DNA from: Halobacterium noricense
GTDB lineage: Archaea > Halobacteriota > Halobacteria > Halobacteriales > Halobacteriaceae
Length of the DNA: 64,000 nucleotides
Direction of reading: 5' to 3'
Assembly (NCBI RefSeq): GCF_021233435.1
Contig: NZ_CP089468.1
Coordinates: 2,108,001-2,172,000 of the forward strand
The notes beneath the pieces were generated by a model. That model was given only the letters and a program-made list of their open reading frames with translations, made no database searches and had not been told where the DNA came from. Positions within the stretch are counted from its first letter, which is position 1. Every line of letters begins with the position of its first letter. The position numbers were made by a program, and so were the translations under genes. Below, in pieces: positions 42,772 through 51,989 of the stretch.

Positions 42772-43862
42772 GAGTCGATGAAAGGTGTGGGGGTGATGGT
42801 TGCTCGTTTGCCGGTGCCGCGGACGACGACCTCGACGCTCGTGCCGTCGTCGGCGTAGTCGGTGTCGACGTAGCCAAGGCCGATGGGCTCGTCGAGTGTC
42901 GGGCTCATCGTCCCGCTCGTGACTTCGCCGACAGCGTCGCCGTCCTTCTGGATGTCGTAGCCGTGGCGGGGGACGCCGCGCTCCTCCAGGACGAAGCCGA
43001 CGAACTCCTCGTCGACGCCAGCCTCTTTCTGGGCGGCGAGGCGGTCGCGACCGACGAACTCGGTGTCGAGGTTGACGACGAAGCCGATGCCAGCCTCGTA
43101 GGGCGTGCGCGGGTTCCCCTCGTGGTGGAAGTCCTGTCCGGAGAGTAGGAGGCCGACCTCCAGCCGGAGCGTGTCGCGCGCACCGAGCCCGCAGGGCTGG
43201 CAGTCGTTGGCGAACGCGTCCCAGACCGCGCCCGCGCCGTCCGCCGGGAACACGAGTTCGAAGCCGTCCTCGCCCGTGTAGCCGGTGTTGGCGACCCAGC
43301 ACTCGACGCCCGCGACGTCGGCGTACTCCGCCTCGAAGCGCCCGAGGTCGAGCACCGAGTCGCCGGCGCGCGCCGCGACGAGTTCGGGGGCGTCGGGGCC
43401 TTGCACGGCGACCATGCCGTACTCGCCGGTGACGTTGTCGACAGTCGCCGTGAGGTCGTGGTCGTCGCGGTAGTCGGCCCACCGCTCGTACATCTGCTCG
43501 TCGTGGCCGGCGTTCGGCACGAACAGGTACTCGGCGTCGTTGCCCTCGGGAAGCCGGTAGACGACGGTGTCGTCGAGCACGACGCCCTCGTCGTCCGTAA
43601 TCGCCGAATACTGGGCGTTGCCGGGGTCGAGCGCGGCGACGTCGTTGGTCGTGAGCCGTTGCATCAACCGCTCGGCGTCCGGACCGCCGACTTCGATTTC
43701 GCCCATATGGGAGACGTCGAAGACGCCGGCCGACTCCCGGACAGCGGCGTGCTCGGTCCGGATGGAGTCGAACTCGACGGGCATCTCCCACCCGCCGAAC
43801 TCCGTGAACTGCGCGCCGCGGTCGTCGTGGCGACCGTACAGCGGCGGCATTCGGAGTGCCAT
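42768..43862 (-). CDS. gcvT: Glycine cleavage system T protein (aminomethyltransferase)
   Basis: A 364-residue folate-dependent aminomethyltransferase with [11 protein letters not shown] near residue 53, [15 protein letters not shown] near 190 and [16 protein letters not shown] 43862 ([12 protein letters not shown]) is preferred to a start eight codons upstream. First gene of the gcvT-gcvH unit. Confidence 0.96.
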   Translation of the reverse strand: MALRMPPLYGRHDDRGAQFTEFGGWEMPVEFDSIRTEHAAVRESAGVFDVSHMGEIEVGGPDAERLMQRLTTNDVAALDPGNAQYSAITDDEGVVLDDTVVYRLPEGNDAEYLFVPNAGHDEQMYERWADYRDDHDLTATVDNVTGEYGMVAVQGPDAPELVAARAGDSVLDLGRFEAEYADVAGVECWVANTGYTGEDGFELVFPADGAGAVWDAFANDCQPCGLGARDTLRLEVGLLLSGQDFHHEGNPRTPYEAGIGFVVNLDTEFVGRDRLAAQKEAGVDEEFVGFVLEERGVPRHGYDIQKDGDAVGEVTSGTMSPTLDEPIGLGYVDTDYADDGTSVEVVVRGTGKRATITPTPFIDS

Positions 43863-43906
43863 ACTCGTGGCGTCGGCGGCCGGCAAGTAATGTTTTCGTA
43901 TCCCGG

Positions 43907-44074
43907 TTAGGCGGGTTCGACGACGATGTCGCCGTCGCGCTTCTTGAAGACGACGAGGTCTCCCTCCTCGACGTCCTCGCCCTGTTCGGCGAACTCCTCG
44001 CGGACGGCCTTGATGAGACTGATGCGCCAGCGGTCGGTGACTTTCGTGGTGCCGAGGATGCGGTCGTCGCTCAT
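43907..44074 (-). CDS. AbrB/SpoVT-type small regulator
   Basis: A 55-residue ORF read directly from the reverse strand (ATG 44074, TAA 43907). The product starts [20 protein letters not shown] and ends [18 protein letters not shown], the swapped-hairpin AbrB/MazE fold that binds DNA as a dimer. It lies 44 bp upstream of gcvT on the same strand. Many haloarchaea encode such orphan proteins; no toxin partner is adjacent. Confidence 0.8.
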   Translation of the reverse strand: MSDDRILGTTKVTDRWRISLIKAVREEFAEQGEDVEEGDLVVFKKRDGDIVVEPA

Positions 44075-44136
44075 GGTGGAATCGTCGGCATCGGCACCAT
44101 TATGCCCTCGTAGCTATTCCGACGATATAGTCACAA

Positions 44137-44508
44137 ATGACTTCGTCGCTGCCGGTGGCGCTCGCCGGTCCGCCCGCCGAGCGCCCGCAACCGAGGGTAA
44201 CTGTCGCTCACCGTCGCGGCTGCGTGAACACCGGCGACGGGCGTCCGTTTCGATTCGTCGTCCGGTACGTCGTAGACGGCCGGACGAAACTGGTCGTGGA
44301 CGCCTCGACGGCCGCAGCCGCGGCGCGACGCGGTGCAGCGGTCGTTCGCGCGCACCGGCCGCGTGCCGTCTGGCTGGTAGACGAAACTACCGGGAGCGGG
44401 CGCTTTGGGTTCGTCGCGGACGCGTGGCGGATGCTCGCGCGGGCGGCCGACAACGTACGGGCGGCATTCGTCGAGTGGACCGCGAGCGCCGATGGCGTCG
44501 GCGCGTGA
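44137..44508 (+). CDS. Hypothetical protein
   Basis: A 123-residue protein I do not recognise. The central segment FRFVVRYVVDGRTKLVVDA followed by an Ala/Arg-rich helix looks like a real small alpha/beta domain. A GATATAG box lies at 44124-44130, about 10 bp before ATG 44137, which is too near for a leaderless start, so the exact start is uncertain. It is divergent from the AbrB-like gene. Confidence 0.5.
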   Translation: MTSSLPVALAGPPAERPQPRVTVAHRRGCVNTGDGRPFRFVVRYVVDGRTKLVVDASTAAAAARRGAAVVRAHRPRAVWLVDETTGSGRFGFVADAWRMLARAADNVRAAFVEWTASADGVGA

Positions 44509-44511
44509 AAC

Positions 44512-44658
44512 TCACGCGACGTGCGTGCTCTCGCAGGCCGCACACGTCAGCGTCGTCGACCACGACGGCTCGCGGGCGCTCCCGTCAGCGAGGAGGACCG
44601 CGCACTCGACGGACAACACGAATCGCGCGTCGTTACCGCAGTTCTGACAGACTACCAC
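44512..44658 (-). CDS. Tiny double-knuckle zinc-finger protein
   Basis: A 48-residue reverse-strand ORF from GTG 44658 to TGA 44512 (MVVCQNCGNDARF ... TLTCAACESTHVA). The two CxxC knuckles (CQNC and CAAC), about 34 residues apart, strongly suggest zinc binding, and this spacing would be unlikely in a random frame. It is convergent with the hypothetical gene ending at 44508. Function unknown. Confidence 0.65.
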   Translation of the reverse strand: MVVCQNCGNDARFVLSVECAVLLADGSAREPSWSTTLTCAACESTHVA

Positions 44659-44786
44659 ATTATCAGCCGGCTGGTGGGTTCTCGACGCCGGCGCGCGGGG
44701 TTGGCTCGCTCCCGCACTTGAACGTTCGCGGGCGCTCGCGTGCCGCCTTCCGGCACGCTCTTGTCGGGCCGCCCCCGAACGCGGGT

Positions 44787-45236
44787 ATGCAGCGACTCAG
44801 TAGCCTGCTGGACGGGGACGGCGACGCAGCCGTCGCCCTGTTCGTGGACGGGCCGAACGTCCTCCGCGAGGAGTTCGACGTGGACTTGGACGACGTCCGG
44901 GAGACGGCAGAAGCCGCCGGCCGGCTGGCCGTGACGCGGCTGTACGTCGACGAGCACGCGACGCCCGAACTGATGCAGGCCGCGGAGGCCCGCGGCTACG
45001 ACATCCGCGTGACCAGCGGGGACGTGGACGTGAAGCTCGCGGTGGACGCGACCGAACTCGTCGTCGGGGGCAGCGTGGACGTGCTCGCGGTCGCCTCGCG
45101 CGACACGGATTTCAAGCCCGTGCTGGAGACCGCGGGGCGGCGCGGCATCCGCACGCTCGCCATCGCACCCGGCGAGCACGGGCGGTCGGACGCGCTCCGG
45201 AACGCCGCCGACGACGCGGTCGTGCTCGGCGAGTAG
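44787..45236 (+). CDS. NYN/PIN-like domain protein (TIGR00288 type)
   Basis: A 149-residue protein with VALFVDGPNVLREEF near residue 14, KLAVDATELVVGG and VASRDTDFKPVLETAGRRG. These are the acidic residues of the NYN (PIN-like) nuclease fold, in the archaeal TIGR00288 subfamily. It may process RNA. ATG 44787 gives the compact domain. It lies 39 bp before the TatD-like gene on the same strand. Confidence 0.88.
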   Translation: MQRLSSLLDGDGDAAVALFVDGPNVLREEFDVDLDDVRETAEAAGRLAVTRLYVDEHATPELMQAAEARGYDIRVTSGDVDVKLAVDATELVVGGSVDVLAVASRDTDFKPVLETAGRRGIRTLAIAPGEHGRSDALRNAADDAVVLGE

Positions 45237-45275
45237 ACGAACAGCTTTTCGAGGGCGACGCGCCAACCACGGGCC

Positions 45276-46121
45276 ATGACCGACCTCGGGACGCCCGTAC
45301 TGGACGACCACCTCCACCTCGACGCCGACAACCGCGGCATCGACGCCGTCGAGGACTTCGTTCACCTCGGCGGAACACACCTGCTCGTCGTGAACAAGCC
45401 GTCGTGGCACCACGGTATCGAAGCCGACGAGGGCGCGGACTTCCGGCCTGTCTTCGAGGAGACCATCGACCTCGTCGAGCGAGCCAGCGAGGCCCTGCCG
45501 GGCCGGGCGTGGCCCGTGCTCGGCGTCCACCCCGGCCTGATTTCGCGATTGGTTGACGACCGCGGCTTCGCGCCCGAGGAAGCGGGCGAACTGATGCGCG
45601 CGGGCATCGACGTCGCGGCGGAGTACGCCAGCGACGGCCACGCGGTCGCACTGAAGTCCGGTCGCCCGCATTACGACGTCAGCGACACAGTGTGGGAGGC
45701 CTCGAACGAGGTTATCCGCCACGCCTGCAGGCGCGCCGCCGAGACCGGGGTCGCGCTCCAGCTCCACACCGAAGCGACCGAGGACCTTACGGACGTCGCG
45801 GAGTGGGCCGAGGCCGCCGGCCTGCCGCCCGAGCGCGTGGTGAAACACTACGCGGGCGGCGAACTCGACGGCGTCACGAAGAGCGTGATGTGCGACAAAG
45901 AGTACCTGGAGACCGCCGTGGAGGTCGGCGAACCGTTCCTGATGGAGACGGATTTCGTGGACGACGCCGACCGCCGGGGCGCAGTAATGGGTCCGAAGAC
46001 GGTGCCGCGGCGCGTCCGCCGGCTCCAAGAACAGGGCCACGACGACGCCGTCCGGCTCGCGCACGTCGAGACCCCCGAAGCCGTCTACGGCATCGACACT
46101 CGCGGGACGCTCGACGAGTAG
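45276..46121 (+). CDS. TatD-like metal-dependent hydrolase
   Basis: A 281-residue amidohydrolase-fold protein. DDHLHLDADNRG near the start is the HxH metal motif. LGVHPGL, HTEATEDL and METDFVDDADR carry later metal ligands. The family includes 3'-5' DNA exonucleases, but archaeal members of this branch are uncharacterised. It probably shares a transcript with the NYN gene. Confidence 0.85.
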   Translation: MTDLGTPVLDDHLHLDADNRGIDAVEDFVHLGGTHLLVVNKPSWHHGIEADEGADFRPVFEETIDLVERASEALPGRAWPVLGVHPGLISRLVDDRGFAPEEAGELMRAGIDVAAEYASDGHAVALKSGRPHYDVSDTVWEASNEVIRHACRRAAETGVALQLHTEATEDLTDVAEWAEAAGLPPERVVKHYAGGELDGVTKSVMCDKEYLETAVEVGEPFLMETDFVDDADRRGAVMGPKTVPRRVRRLQEQGHDDAVRLAHVETPEAVYGIDTRGTLDE

Positions 46122-46222
46122 CACGGAAGCGGTGGGCTCAGGCTGTCACGGACCGTGCGGACGCGTGACTCGCCGCTCCGGTGAAGGAAAGGCCTTTGTC
46201 TCGGGCGGCCGGCGTACGGAGT

Positions 46223-46801
46223 ATGAGTGCCCCCGAGGAGGAGTTCTACTCCGAGGAACGCTGGCAGAACTGGCTCGACCGGCTGCGCGACGAGGACATC
46301 GACCCGGAGGACGAGGACTCCGCGCGCCTCCTGTTGAACCTCCAGGACGACGTCGCCATCGCGGTCGCGAAAATCCTGAAGGCGTACGACAACGACGCCA
46401 TCGACGACGAGGAAGCCCTCGAAGAGCTCACCGACATCCGCGAGGTCGTGCTCTCCGAGCCCGACTTCGAGGACGAGGACAAGCTCATGCTCGTCGACGG
46501 CGTCCAGACGAGCCTCGTCTGCGTGTTCTACAGCGCCGAGCAGTATATCGCCGACGGCGTCGCCGACGAGACTGACGTCACCGGCTACGTCCAGGCCGCC
46601 GTCGAAGCCGAACAGGAAGAGGACCTCGACCGCGCGCTCGGCCTGAGCGCCTGCGCCGGCACGCGCGTCATCGACGGCGACGACCTCGATATGGGCGTCC
46701 TCGACGACGTCGAGTACGGCCTCGTCACGGAGTGGGTCAACGGCCTCGACAGCCTCCAGAGCGCGCTCTCGGACCCGGAAGTCATCGAAGACGACGACTG
46801 A
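46223..46801 (+). CDS. DUF2150 family protein
   Basis: A 192-residue, strongly acidic, helical protein (EEFYSEERWQNWLDRL ... ARLLLNLQDDVAIAVAKIL), which I recognise as the archaeal DUF2150 family. No catalytic motif is visible. ATG 46223 is preferred to an upstream in-frame ATG at 46181 because the promoter lies between. Function unknown. Confidence 0.8.
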   Translation: MSAPEEEFYSEERWQNWLDRLRDEDIDPEDEDSARLLLNLQDDVAIAVAKILKAYDNDAIDDEEALEELTDIREVVLSEPDFEDEDKLMLVDGVQTSLVCVFYSAEQYIADGVADETDVTGYVQAAVEAEQEEDLDRALGLSACAGTRVIDGDDLDMGVLDDVEYGLVTEWVNGLDSLQSALSDPEVIEDDD

Positions 46802-46891
46802 CGACCGCGAGCCAGCCTGCCGCAGGCTACTGTTGGCGACGCCGCAGTAGGCGTCGCGTTTATGCCGCTGCCCGCACGAGTCCACACAACC

Positions 46892-48841
46892 GTGCGTTTC
46901 AGGGACGACAACAGGGCTGTCACGGTCCAGATCGGGGCCGTGTTGCTCTTCGCCACGCTCATCATCGCGCTCTCGCTCTACCAGGCGACAGTCGTCCCCT
47001 CGCAGAACGCCGACGTCGAGTACAAGCACAGCCAGACCGTCCAGAACCAGCTGACGGACGTGCGGAACGGACTCCTCCGTTCGGCCGCGACCGGCAACGC
47101 ACAGCCGGTCTCGGTCACGCTCGGCACCCAGTACCCCTCCCGGGTCTTCCTGATGAACCCGCCGCCAGCGACGGGAACGCTACGGACGGGGAGTTACGAC
47201 AATAACACGATTCGCGTTTCGAACGTCGACGCGACCAACGAGGAGACCAAAGACTTCCTGGACGGGTCGTGGAACGCGTCCACGAAGTACCTCGAATACG
47301 AGCCGAACTACCACGAGTACGACAACGCGCCGGACCTGCTGTACGAATCCTCGATACTTTCGAACTTCTACCCGAACACGAACAACGGTACCGCGATTCC
47401 GCTCACCGACCAGGTGGTCGTGGACAACGAGACGCGGACCATCACGCTCGTCACCCTCAACGGCTCGCTGAGCACGACGCGCGCGAGTTCGGTGACCGTG
47501 AGCCCGGAAACGCTGAGCGCGCCCTACCAGCGCGTGCAGGTGACGAACAACACCAGCGGTCCGGTGAAGGTCTCCGTGCCGACGCGGCTCTCGGCGAGCC
47601 GATTAGAGGACCGAACTGACCTCGGCAGTCATCCCGGCGTCATTAACGTCGTTAATGTGGCTGACGAGGACCGCGTGGTCGTCCAAGTGAACTGGACGGG
47701 TCAGTTTATACTCCAGACCGCGCGCGTCGGCGTCGGGAGCGGGACAGAGAATCCACCGGCACATTACCTCACGCTCGTGGAAAACCGCGGCGACCGCGTG
47801 ACTGTCGAGGCACGAGACCAGTTCAACAACGCGGAGAGCGGCGTGACCGTCAGCGTGAACGGCACGAACCCGTTCTACGAGTCGAGCAAGCAGACCGACG
47901 AGAATGGGCAGGCGACCTTCGTGGTCGAGGACAACGGGCGGACTGACGCCACGCTGGAGATTCTGGACGGCGGCGAAGCGCGCGAGCGCGTCGTCCAGCA
48001 GACTGGAGGCGGAGGCGGAGGCGGTGGCGGGGGCGGTGGCGGTGGCGGCAGTTCACTGCCGCCGAACACGGTGGCGTTCGACGACGTCGACGGGGACGGA
48101 AACTACGAGCCGAGCGACGGCGAACAGTCCTACCGCACGTCTGAGTTCGCCCAACAGGACCTCCCGGGAGTCAACCTCGTCGTGCGCAGAAATGCGGAAG
48201 CGTCCTCGTTCGACACGTCGGCGGACCGGATAACCGTCGAATCGGGCGTCAGCTTGGAATCGACGAACGGGCCGGTGACGCTTCGGTCGACATCCGGACC
48301 TACGAGCGTCCAAGGAGTCATCGACTCGACGGCGGTGGACGGGAGAGCGATAACTCTGACGGGCCAGAGTGTAGACGCGACGAGCGGAGAACTCTACGCG
48401 TCGGGCCCAATCAGCCTCGAGTCTAACACCGGCGACGTTGCCCTGCAGAACGCCCGCCTCGATACGTCTGCGGTGGACGGACAACAGGTCACCATCACGG
48501 CGGCGGCCGCCATCGACGTCACCGGTGCGACCGTCCGCTCGACGGACTCGCTGTCGATGACCGCGCAGGGCGGGGAGCTCGTCGCTAGCTCCGCGTCCCT
48601 CGACGCGAGCCTCGTGGACGGGATGGACATCTCACTAGAGTCGAACGGCAACATGCGGGTGGACTCCGCCACGCTCCGAATCGGATCCGGCGGCTCCATG
48701 AGTGGGGACTTGAATCAGGATGGACGGACGATATTCGTCGACCAAGCGAGGTTCCTCCAAGAGGGCACCGGGACGACCTTCGACTACAGTCCCGACGGAG
48801 TGACGAAGGACGGGACGGTGGCCGAGGGGACCGCTCAGTGA
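46892..48841 (+). CDS. Pilin-like secreted surface protein with poly-glycine linker
   Basis: A 649-residue protein. The N-terminus DDNRAVTVQIGAVLLFATLI is a class III (archaellin/pilin-like) signal with one membrane helix. The ectodomain has many Asn-X-Ser/Thr sequons, an Ig-like segment (about residues 310-370), then exactly 15 glycines, then an acidic calcium-like loop DDVDGDGNYEPSDG and a repetitive beta-strand (parallel-helix-like) region rich in Ser/Thr. GTG 46892 is chosen over ATG 46862 because a TTTATG box lies about 28-33 bp before it. Probably cell-surface anchored. Confidence 0.8.
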   Translation: MRFRDDNRAVTVQIGAVLLFATLIIALSLYQATVVPSQNADVEYKHSQTVQNQLTDVRNGLLRSAATGNAQPVSVTLGTQYPSRVFLMNPPPATGTLRTGSYDNNTIRVSNVDATNEETKDFLDGSWNASTKYLEYEPNYHEYDNAPDLLYESSILSNFYPNTNNGTAIPLTDQVVVDNETRTITLVTLNGSLSTTRASSVTVSPETLSAPYQRVQVTNNTSGPVKVSVPTRLSASRLEDRTDLGSHPGVINVVNVADEDRVVVQVNWTGQFILQTARVGVGSGTENPPAHYLTLVENRGDRVTVEARDQFNNAESGVTVSVNGTNPFYESSKQTDENGQATFVVEDNGRTDATLEILDGGEARERVVQQTGGGGGGGGGGGGGGGSSLPPNTVAFDDVDGDGNYEPSDGEQSYRTSEFAQQDLPGVNLVVRRNAEASSFDTSADRITVESGVSLESTNGPVTLRSTSGPTSVQGVIDSTAVDGRAITLTGQSVDATSGELYASGPISLESNTGDVALQNARLDTSAVDGQQVTITAAAAIDVTGATVRSTDSLSMTAQGGELVASSASLDASLVDGMDISLESNGNMRVDSATLRIGSGGSMSGDLNQDGRTIFVDQARFLQEGTGTTFDYSPDGVTKDGTVAEGTAQ

Positions 48842-48914
48842 CACCACAGCTGTTCGACAGCCGTCGAAAACAACCATCGACAAACCCATATGACCGTTTC
48901 GCGTAGACGAGGGC

Positions 48915-50252
48915 ATGACTAGCGTCGGCATCGACGCCATCGAAGTGCGAACGGGGCGGCTGAAACTCGACCTCGCGGAGACGTTCGCGCCCGAGCAGGG
49001 CGACGACCCCGAGAAGTACACGAAGGGACTGGGCCTGTTCTCGTCGTCGTTCCCGGACGCCTACGAGGACATCGTGACGATGGGTGCGAACGCCGCGCAT
49101 CGGCTGATGGAGCGCAAGGGCCTCGAACCCGAGGACGTCGGGCGCATCGACGTCGCGACGGAGTCGTCGTTCGACAACTCGAAGCCGGTGTCGACGTACA
49201 TCGCCGGCTGTCTCGAACAGGTCTACGACGGTGACTTCCACCACGCGAACAAGGGCGAGCGGAAGTTCGCGTGCATCGCGGGCACGCAGAGCCTCGACGA
49301 CGCGGTGAACTGGATTCTCGCGGGGCGGAACCGCGGGCGCGGCGCGCTCGTCATCGCGACCGACACCGCGCTGTACGCGCGGGACTCCTCCGGCGAGGCG
49401 ACGCAGGGCGCTGGCGCGGTCGCCATGTACATCACCGAGGACCCGGACCTCGTGGAACTCTCCACGGAGCAGGGATACGGCTCCGCGGACGAGACGGACT
49501 TCCTGAAGCCGAACCAGCAGTTCCCGAGCGTGGACGGCAAGCGCTCGGTGCAGGTGTACCTCGCGCGGATGCGCGAAGCGCTGGAGGACTTCGAGCGCGC
49601 CGCGGGCGACACCCACCCCGACGACTACGCGTTCATCCCGTTCCACACGCCGTTCCCCGGAATGGTGCGGAAGGCCGCGGTGCTGGGCTACCGGCACATG
49701 ATTCGCGGGACGGACGTCGAGGACGCGCTCGCCGACGACATCGGCCGGCAGCCGCGCCGCGACGACTTCGACTCCCCCGAGGCGTTCGAGGAGGCCACCC
49801 GAGGGTACGTCGACGACCTCAAAGAGACCGACGCGTACCGCGAGTGGTACGGCGAGGCCATCGAGCCCACCCTCGACATCTCCAGTCAGGTCGGGAACTG
49901 GTACACGGGCTCGGTCCACATCGCGCGCGTCGGCGCGCTCAAGCGCGCAGCCGAGCAGGGCCGCGACCTCGCCGCGGAGAAGCTCCTCGTGGCGTCGTAC
50001 GGCTCCGGCGCGCAGGCCGAGATTCACGAGGAGACCGTCCAGCCCGGCTTCGAGGACGAAGTCGCGGCGCTGAACGTCGACGAGCAGGTCGAGCGCCGCT
50101 ACGACCTCTCCTTTGCGGAGTACGAGCAGATTCACGACCGGCACAACCACGAGAAGTCCGTCGAGCTGGAGCCGTTCACGCGGCCCGACAGCGAGTTCGT
50201 CTTCGACGGCTGGGGCCCGATGAACGAGCGCCAGTACACGTACGTCGAGTAG
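48915..50252 (+). CDS. mvaS: Hydroxymethylglutaryl-CoA synthase
   Basis: A 445-residue thiolase-fold enzyme that condenses acetoacetyl-CoA and acetyl-CoA to HMG-CoA for mevalonate and archaeal ether lipids. The active-site cysteine is in FACIAGTQSLDDAV (about residue 120). VGIDAIEVRTGRLKLDL and FHTPFPGMVRKA are family segments. A convergent HTH regulator gene follows. Confidence 0.95.
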   Translation: MTSVGIDAIEVRTGRLKLDLAETFAPEQGDDPEKYTKGLGLFSSSFPDAYEDIVTMGANAAHRLMERKGLEPEDVGRIDVATESSFDNSKPVSTYIAGCLEQVYDGDFHHANKGERKFACIAGTQSLDDAVNWILAGRNRGRGALVIATDTALYARDSSGEATQGAGAVAMYITEDPDLVELSTEQGYGSADETDFLKPNQQFPSVDGKRSVQVYLARMREALEDFERAAGDTHPDDYAFIPFHTPFPGMVRKAAVLGYRHMIRGTDVEDALADDIGRQPRRDDFDSPEAFEEATRGYVDDLKETDAYREWYGEAIEPTLDISSQVGNWYTGSVHIARVGALKRAAEQGRDLAAEKLLVASYGSGAQAEIHEETVQPGFEDEVAALNVDEQVERRYDLSFAEYEQIHDRHNHEKSVELEPFTRPDSEFVFDGWGPMNERQYTYVE

Positions 50253-50281
50253 GTAGCGGTCTTCGAGCGCGAGCGCGGACT

Positions 50282-50989
50282 TTACGCGTGTTCGCGGAGC
50301 GCGGCGAGCATCTCCTCGATGTCCATCTCCGTGACCGCCAGCGAGTAGCCGTCGCGCTGGGCGAGCGCGGGCGCGTGCTCCCAGAGGTCGTCCGTGGAGA
50401 GGCCGTGGAGGAGCACGGCGTTCGGCGTGGGGTTGACGACGCGCAGCGCGACCAGCGGGCTCTCGCCGCGTGAGACGTTCGTAAAGGAAAGCACGCGGCT
50501 CGTGGACTGGCCGTAGAGCCGGTAGAACTCGTCGGCGCGCAGCCGGCGGATGGCTTCGATGGAGTCGATGACGGTGTGGCCGGTGACGGTGTCGCGGTCG
50601 CCCTCGACGACTTCGGTGGCGTCGACGGCGTCGTACAGTTCGCCGGCGGGGAGCGCGGTCGGGTACTCCTGGAGGTCGAGGACGACGTCGCTGTCGAAGC
50701 CCGCCGAGAGCACGCGGCCGTACTGGCGGATGTGGTCGCCGCCGCGGCGCTCGTCGATGTCCAGCAGCGCCTCGACGACGCGCGTGACGAGCGCGATGCC
50801 GGGGCTGGAGCGCCGGCCGCTCTCGTAGTCGGAGACGACAGACGACGAAACGTCGAGCTCGTCTGCGAGGGCGGTCTGGGAGACGTCGAAATCCGTGCGC
50901 CACTTCCGGAGCGTGGCTCCAGGGTCGTCGCTGAGCGTGATGTCGCCGGCGATGCGCTCGGCGAGGTCCGCGCGCGGGTCGTCAGTCAT
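50282..50989 (-). CDS. XRE-type helix-turn-helix regulator
   Basis: A 235-residue protein. The Cro/CI-type HTH spans about residues 25-65 (DVSQTALADELDVSSSVVSD). The C-terminal domain of about 150 residues resembles the archaeal type in which a ligand-binding region follows the HTH. It is convergent with mvaS (29 bp), a linkage that may reflect control of lipid synthesis, but the target is unknown. ATG 50989 is chosen; the long upstream extension is out of character. Confidence 0.85.
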   Translation of the reverse strand: MTDDPRADLAERIAGDITLSDDPGATLRKWRTDFDVSQTALADELDVSSSVVSDYESGRRSSPGIALVTRVVEALLDIDERRGGDHIRQYGRVLSAGFDSDVVLDLQEYPTALPAGELYDAVDATEVVEGDRDTVTGHTVIDSIEAIRRLRADEFYRLYGQSTSRVLSFTNVSRGESPLVALRVVNPTPNAVLLHGLSTDDLWEHAPALAQRDGYSLAVTEMDIEEMLAALREHA

Positions 50990-51107
50990 GGCCGAAATTC
51001 GGGTGTCGCCGGCAAAAAGTCTGCCGGAGAACTTCGACACGTGCCGAAGAGAAAGACCCATTCTCACGTGAGACAGTGACACACGTATACCTTCGACGGT
51101 CGTCCAC

Positions 51108-51482
51108 GTGGCGTTCGGCGCGCTGGTCGTATGGGACACGCGCCGCGCGGAGTCGTGGCTCCACGCGAAGTTCGGCCGCGACGGCCCGCACGTCGCGGTC
51201 GTGGGCGTCGTCGCGCTCCTGTTCGGCGGCATCCTCCCGGACCTGATGACGAGCGGCGTGAACCTCTTCTTCCCGCTGCACGACCGCTTCTACACGTTCG
51301 CGGGGTCGCTGGAACTCTCCAGCACGGAGGGCGTCGTCCAGACGTTCGTCGACCTCGAACGCGGCAGCGACCCCGCGAACGCCGAGCGCGTGTTCCCCGT
51401 CGTCTCCTCGGGCTTCCAGTTGGTCGTCGTGCTCACCGCGATTGCGGGCGTCGTCGGGCGGTTCCGGGAGGCCAAACGCTAA
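51108..51482 (+). CDS. Small two-helix membrane protein
   Basis: A 124-residue protein with membrane segments at about residues 28-48 and 100-118 and a conserved-looking GGILPDLMTSGVNLFFPLHD between them. It starts at GTG 51108, with GTATACC about 25 bp upstream, supporting a leaderless start. Function unknown. Confidence 0.65.
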   Translation: MAFGALVVWDTRRAESWLHAKFGRDGPHVAVVGVVALLFGGILPDLMTSGVNLFFPLHDRFYTFAGSLELSSTEGVVQTFVDLERGSDPANAERVFPVVSSGFQLVVVLTAIAGVVGRFREAKR

Positions 51483-51506
51483 CGCCGCGACGGTTCAAGC
51501 AGAGGT

Positions 51507-51989
51507 ATGGTCAGGTCGTACACGGACGCGGACAGCGACGCCCTCTGGGCGCTGAAGCGCGGGTTCGAGACGGGACTCGGCGAAGGGACGGGCGACGAGG
51601 CCAAGCAGGCCGCCTACGAGGCGAAACTCGACGAGGCGTACCGCCGCGACTGGCTGGACTGGGTCGAGCGCTGCGTCCGCGAGAACGAGCGCTGCGTGCA
51701 AGTCGTCGAGGACGAGGACCGGCTCGCGGGCTACGTCTTCGTGCTCCCGGCGTCGATGGCGTTCGTCTGGGACGCCGCCGTCCTCAACGAGATTTACGTT
51801 GCACCCGAGTTCCGCGGGACGGGCGTCGCGGACGACCTGATGGACGCCGCGCTCGCCGTCGCGCGCGAGCAGTCGCTGCCGCTGGACCGGATGGTGTTAG
51901 ACGTGGACCGGCAGAACGAGCGCGCGAAGGCGTTCTACGAGCGCTACGGCTTCGAGCACTGGGGCGAGCTGGTCGCCCGGGACCTCTAG
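51507..51989 (+). CDS. GNAT-family N-acetyltransferase
   Basis: A 160-residue GCN5-like acyltransferase. The acetyl-CoA motif A covers LNEIYVAPEFRGTGVADDLMD, and RMVLDVDRQNERAKAFYERYGFE is motif B. The substrate is unknown. It follows the small membrane protein gene on the same strand by 24 bp and overlaps the convergent gene by 4 bp. Confidence 0.9.
   Translation: MVRSYTDADSDALWALKRGFETGLGEGTGDEAKQAAYEAKLDEAYRRDWLDWVERCVRENERCVQVVEDEDRLAGYVFVLPASMAFVWDAAVLNEIYVAPEFRGTGVADDLMDAALAVAREQSLPLDRMVLDVDRQNERAKAFYERYGFEHWGELVARDL

Noticed and set aside
43907-44074. AbrB-like gene as antitoxin of a toxin-antitoxin pair
   Set aside because: No PIN/MazF/VapC-type toxin gene is adjacent; the neighbours are gcvT and an unrelated hypothetical gene.
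46862-46891. ATG 46862 as start of the pilin-like gene
   Set aside because: The TTTATG promoter box overlaps this ATG; GTG 46892 lies at the right distance and directly precedes the typical charged pilin head.
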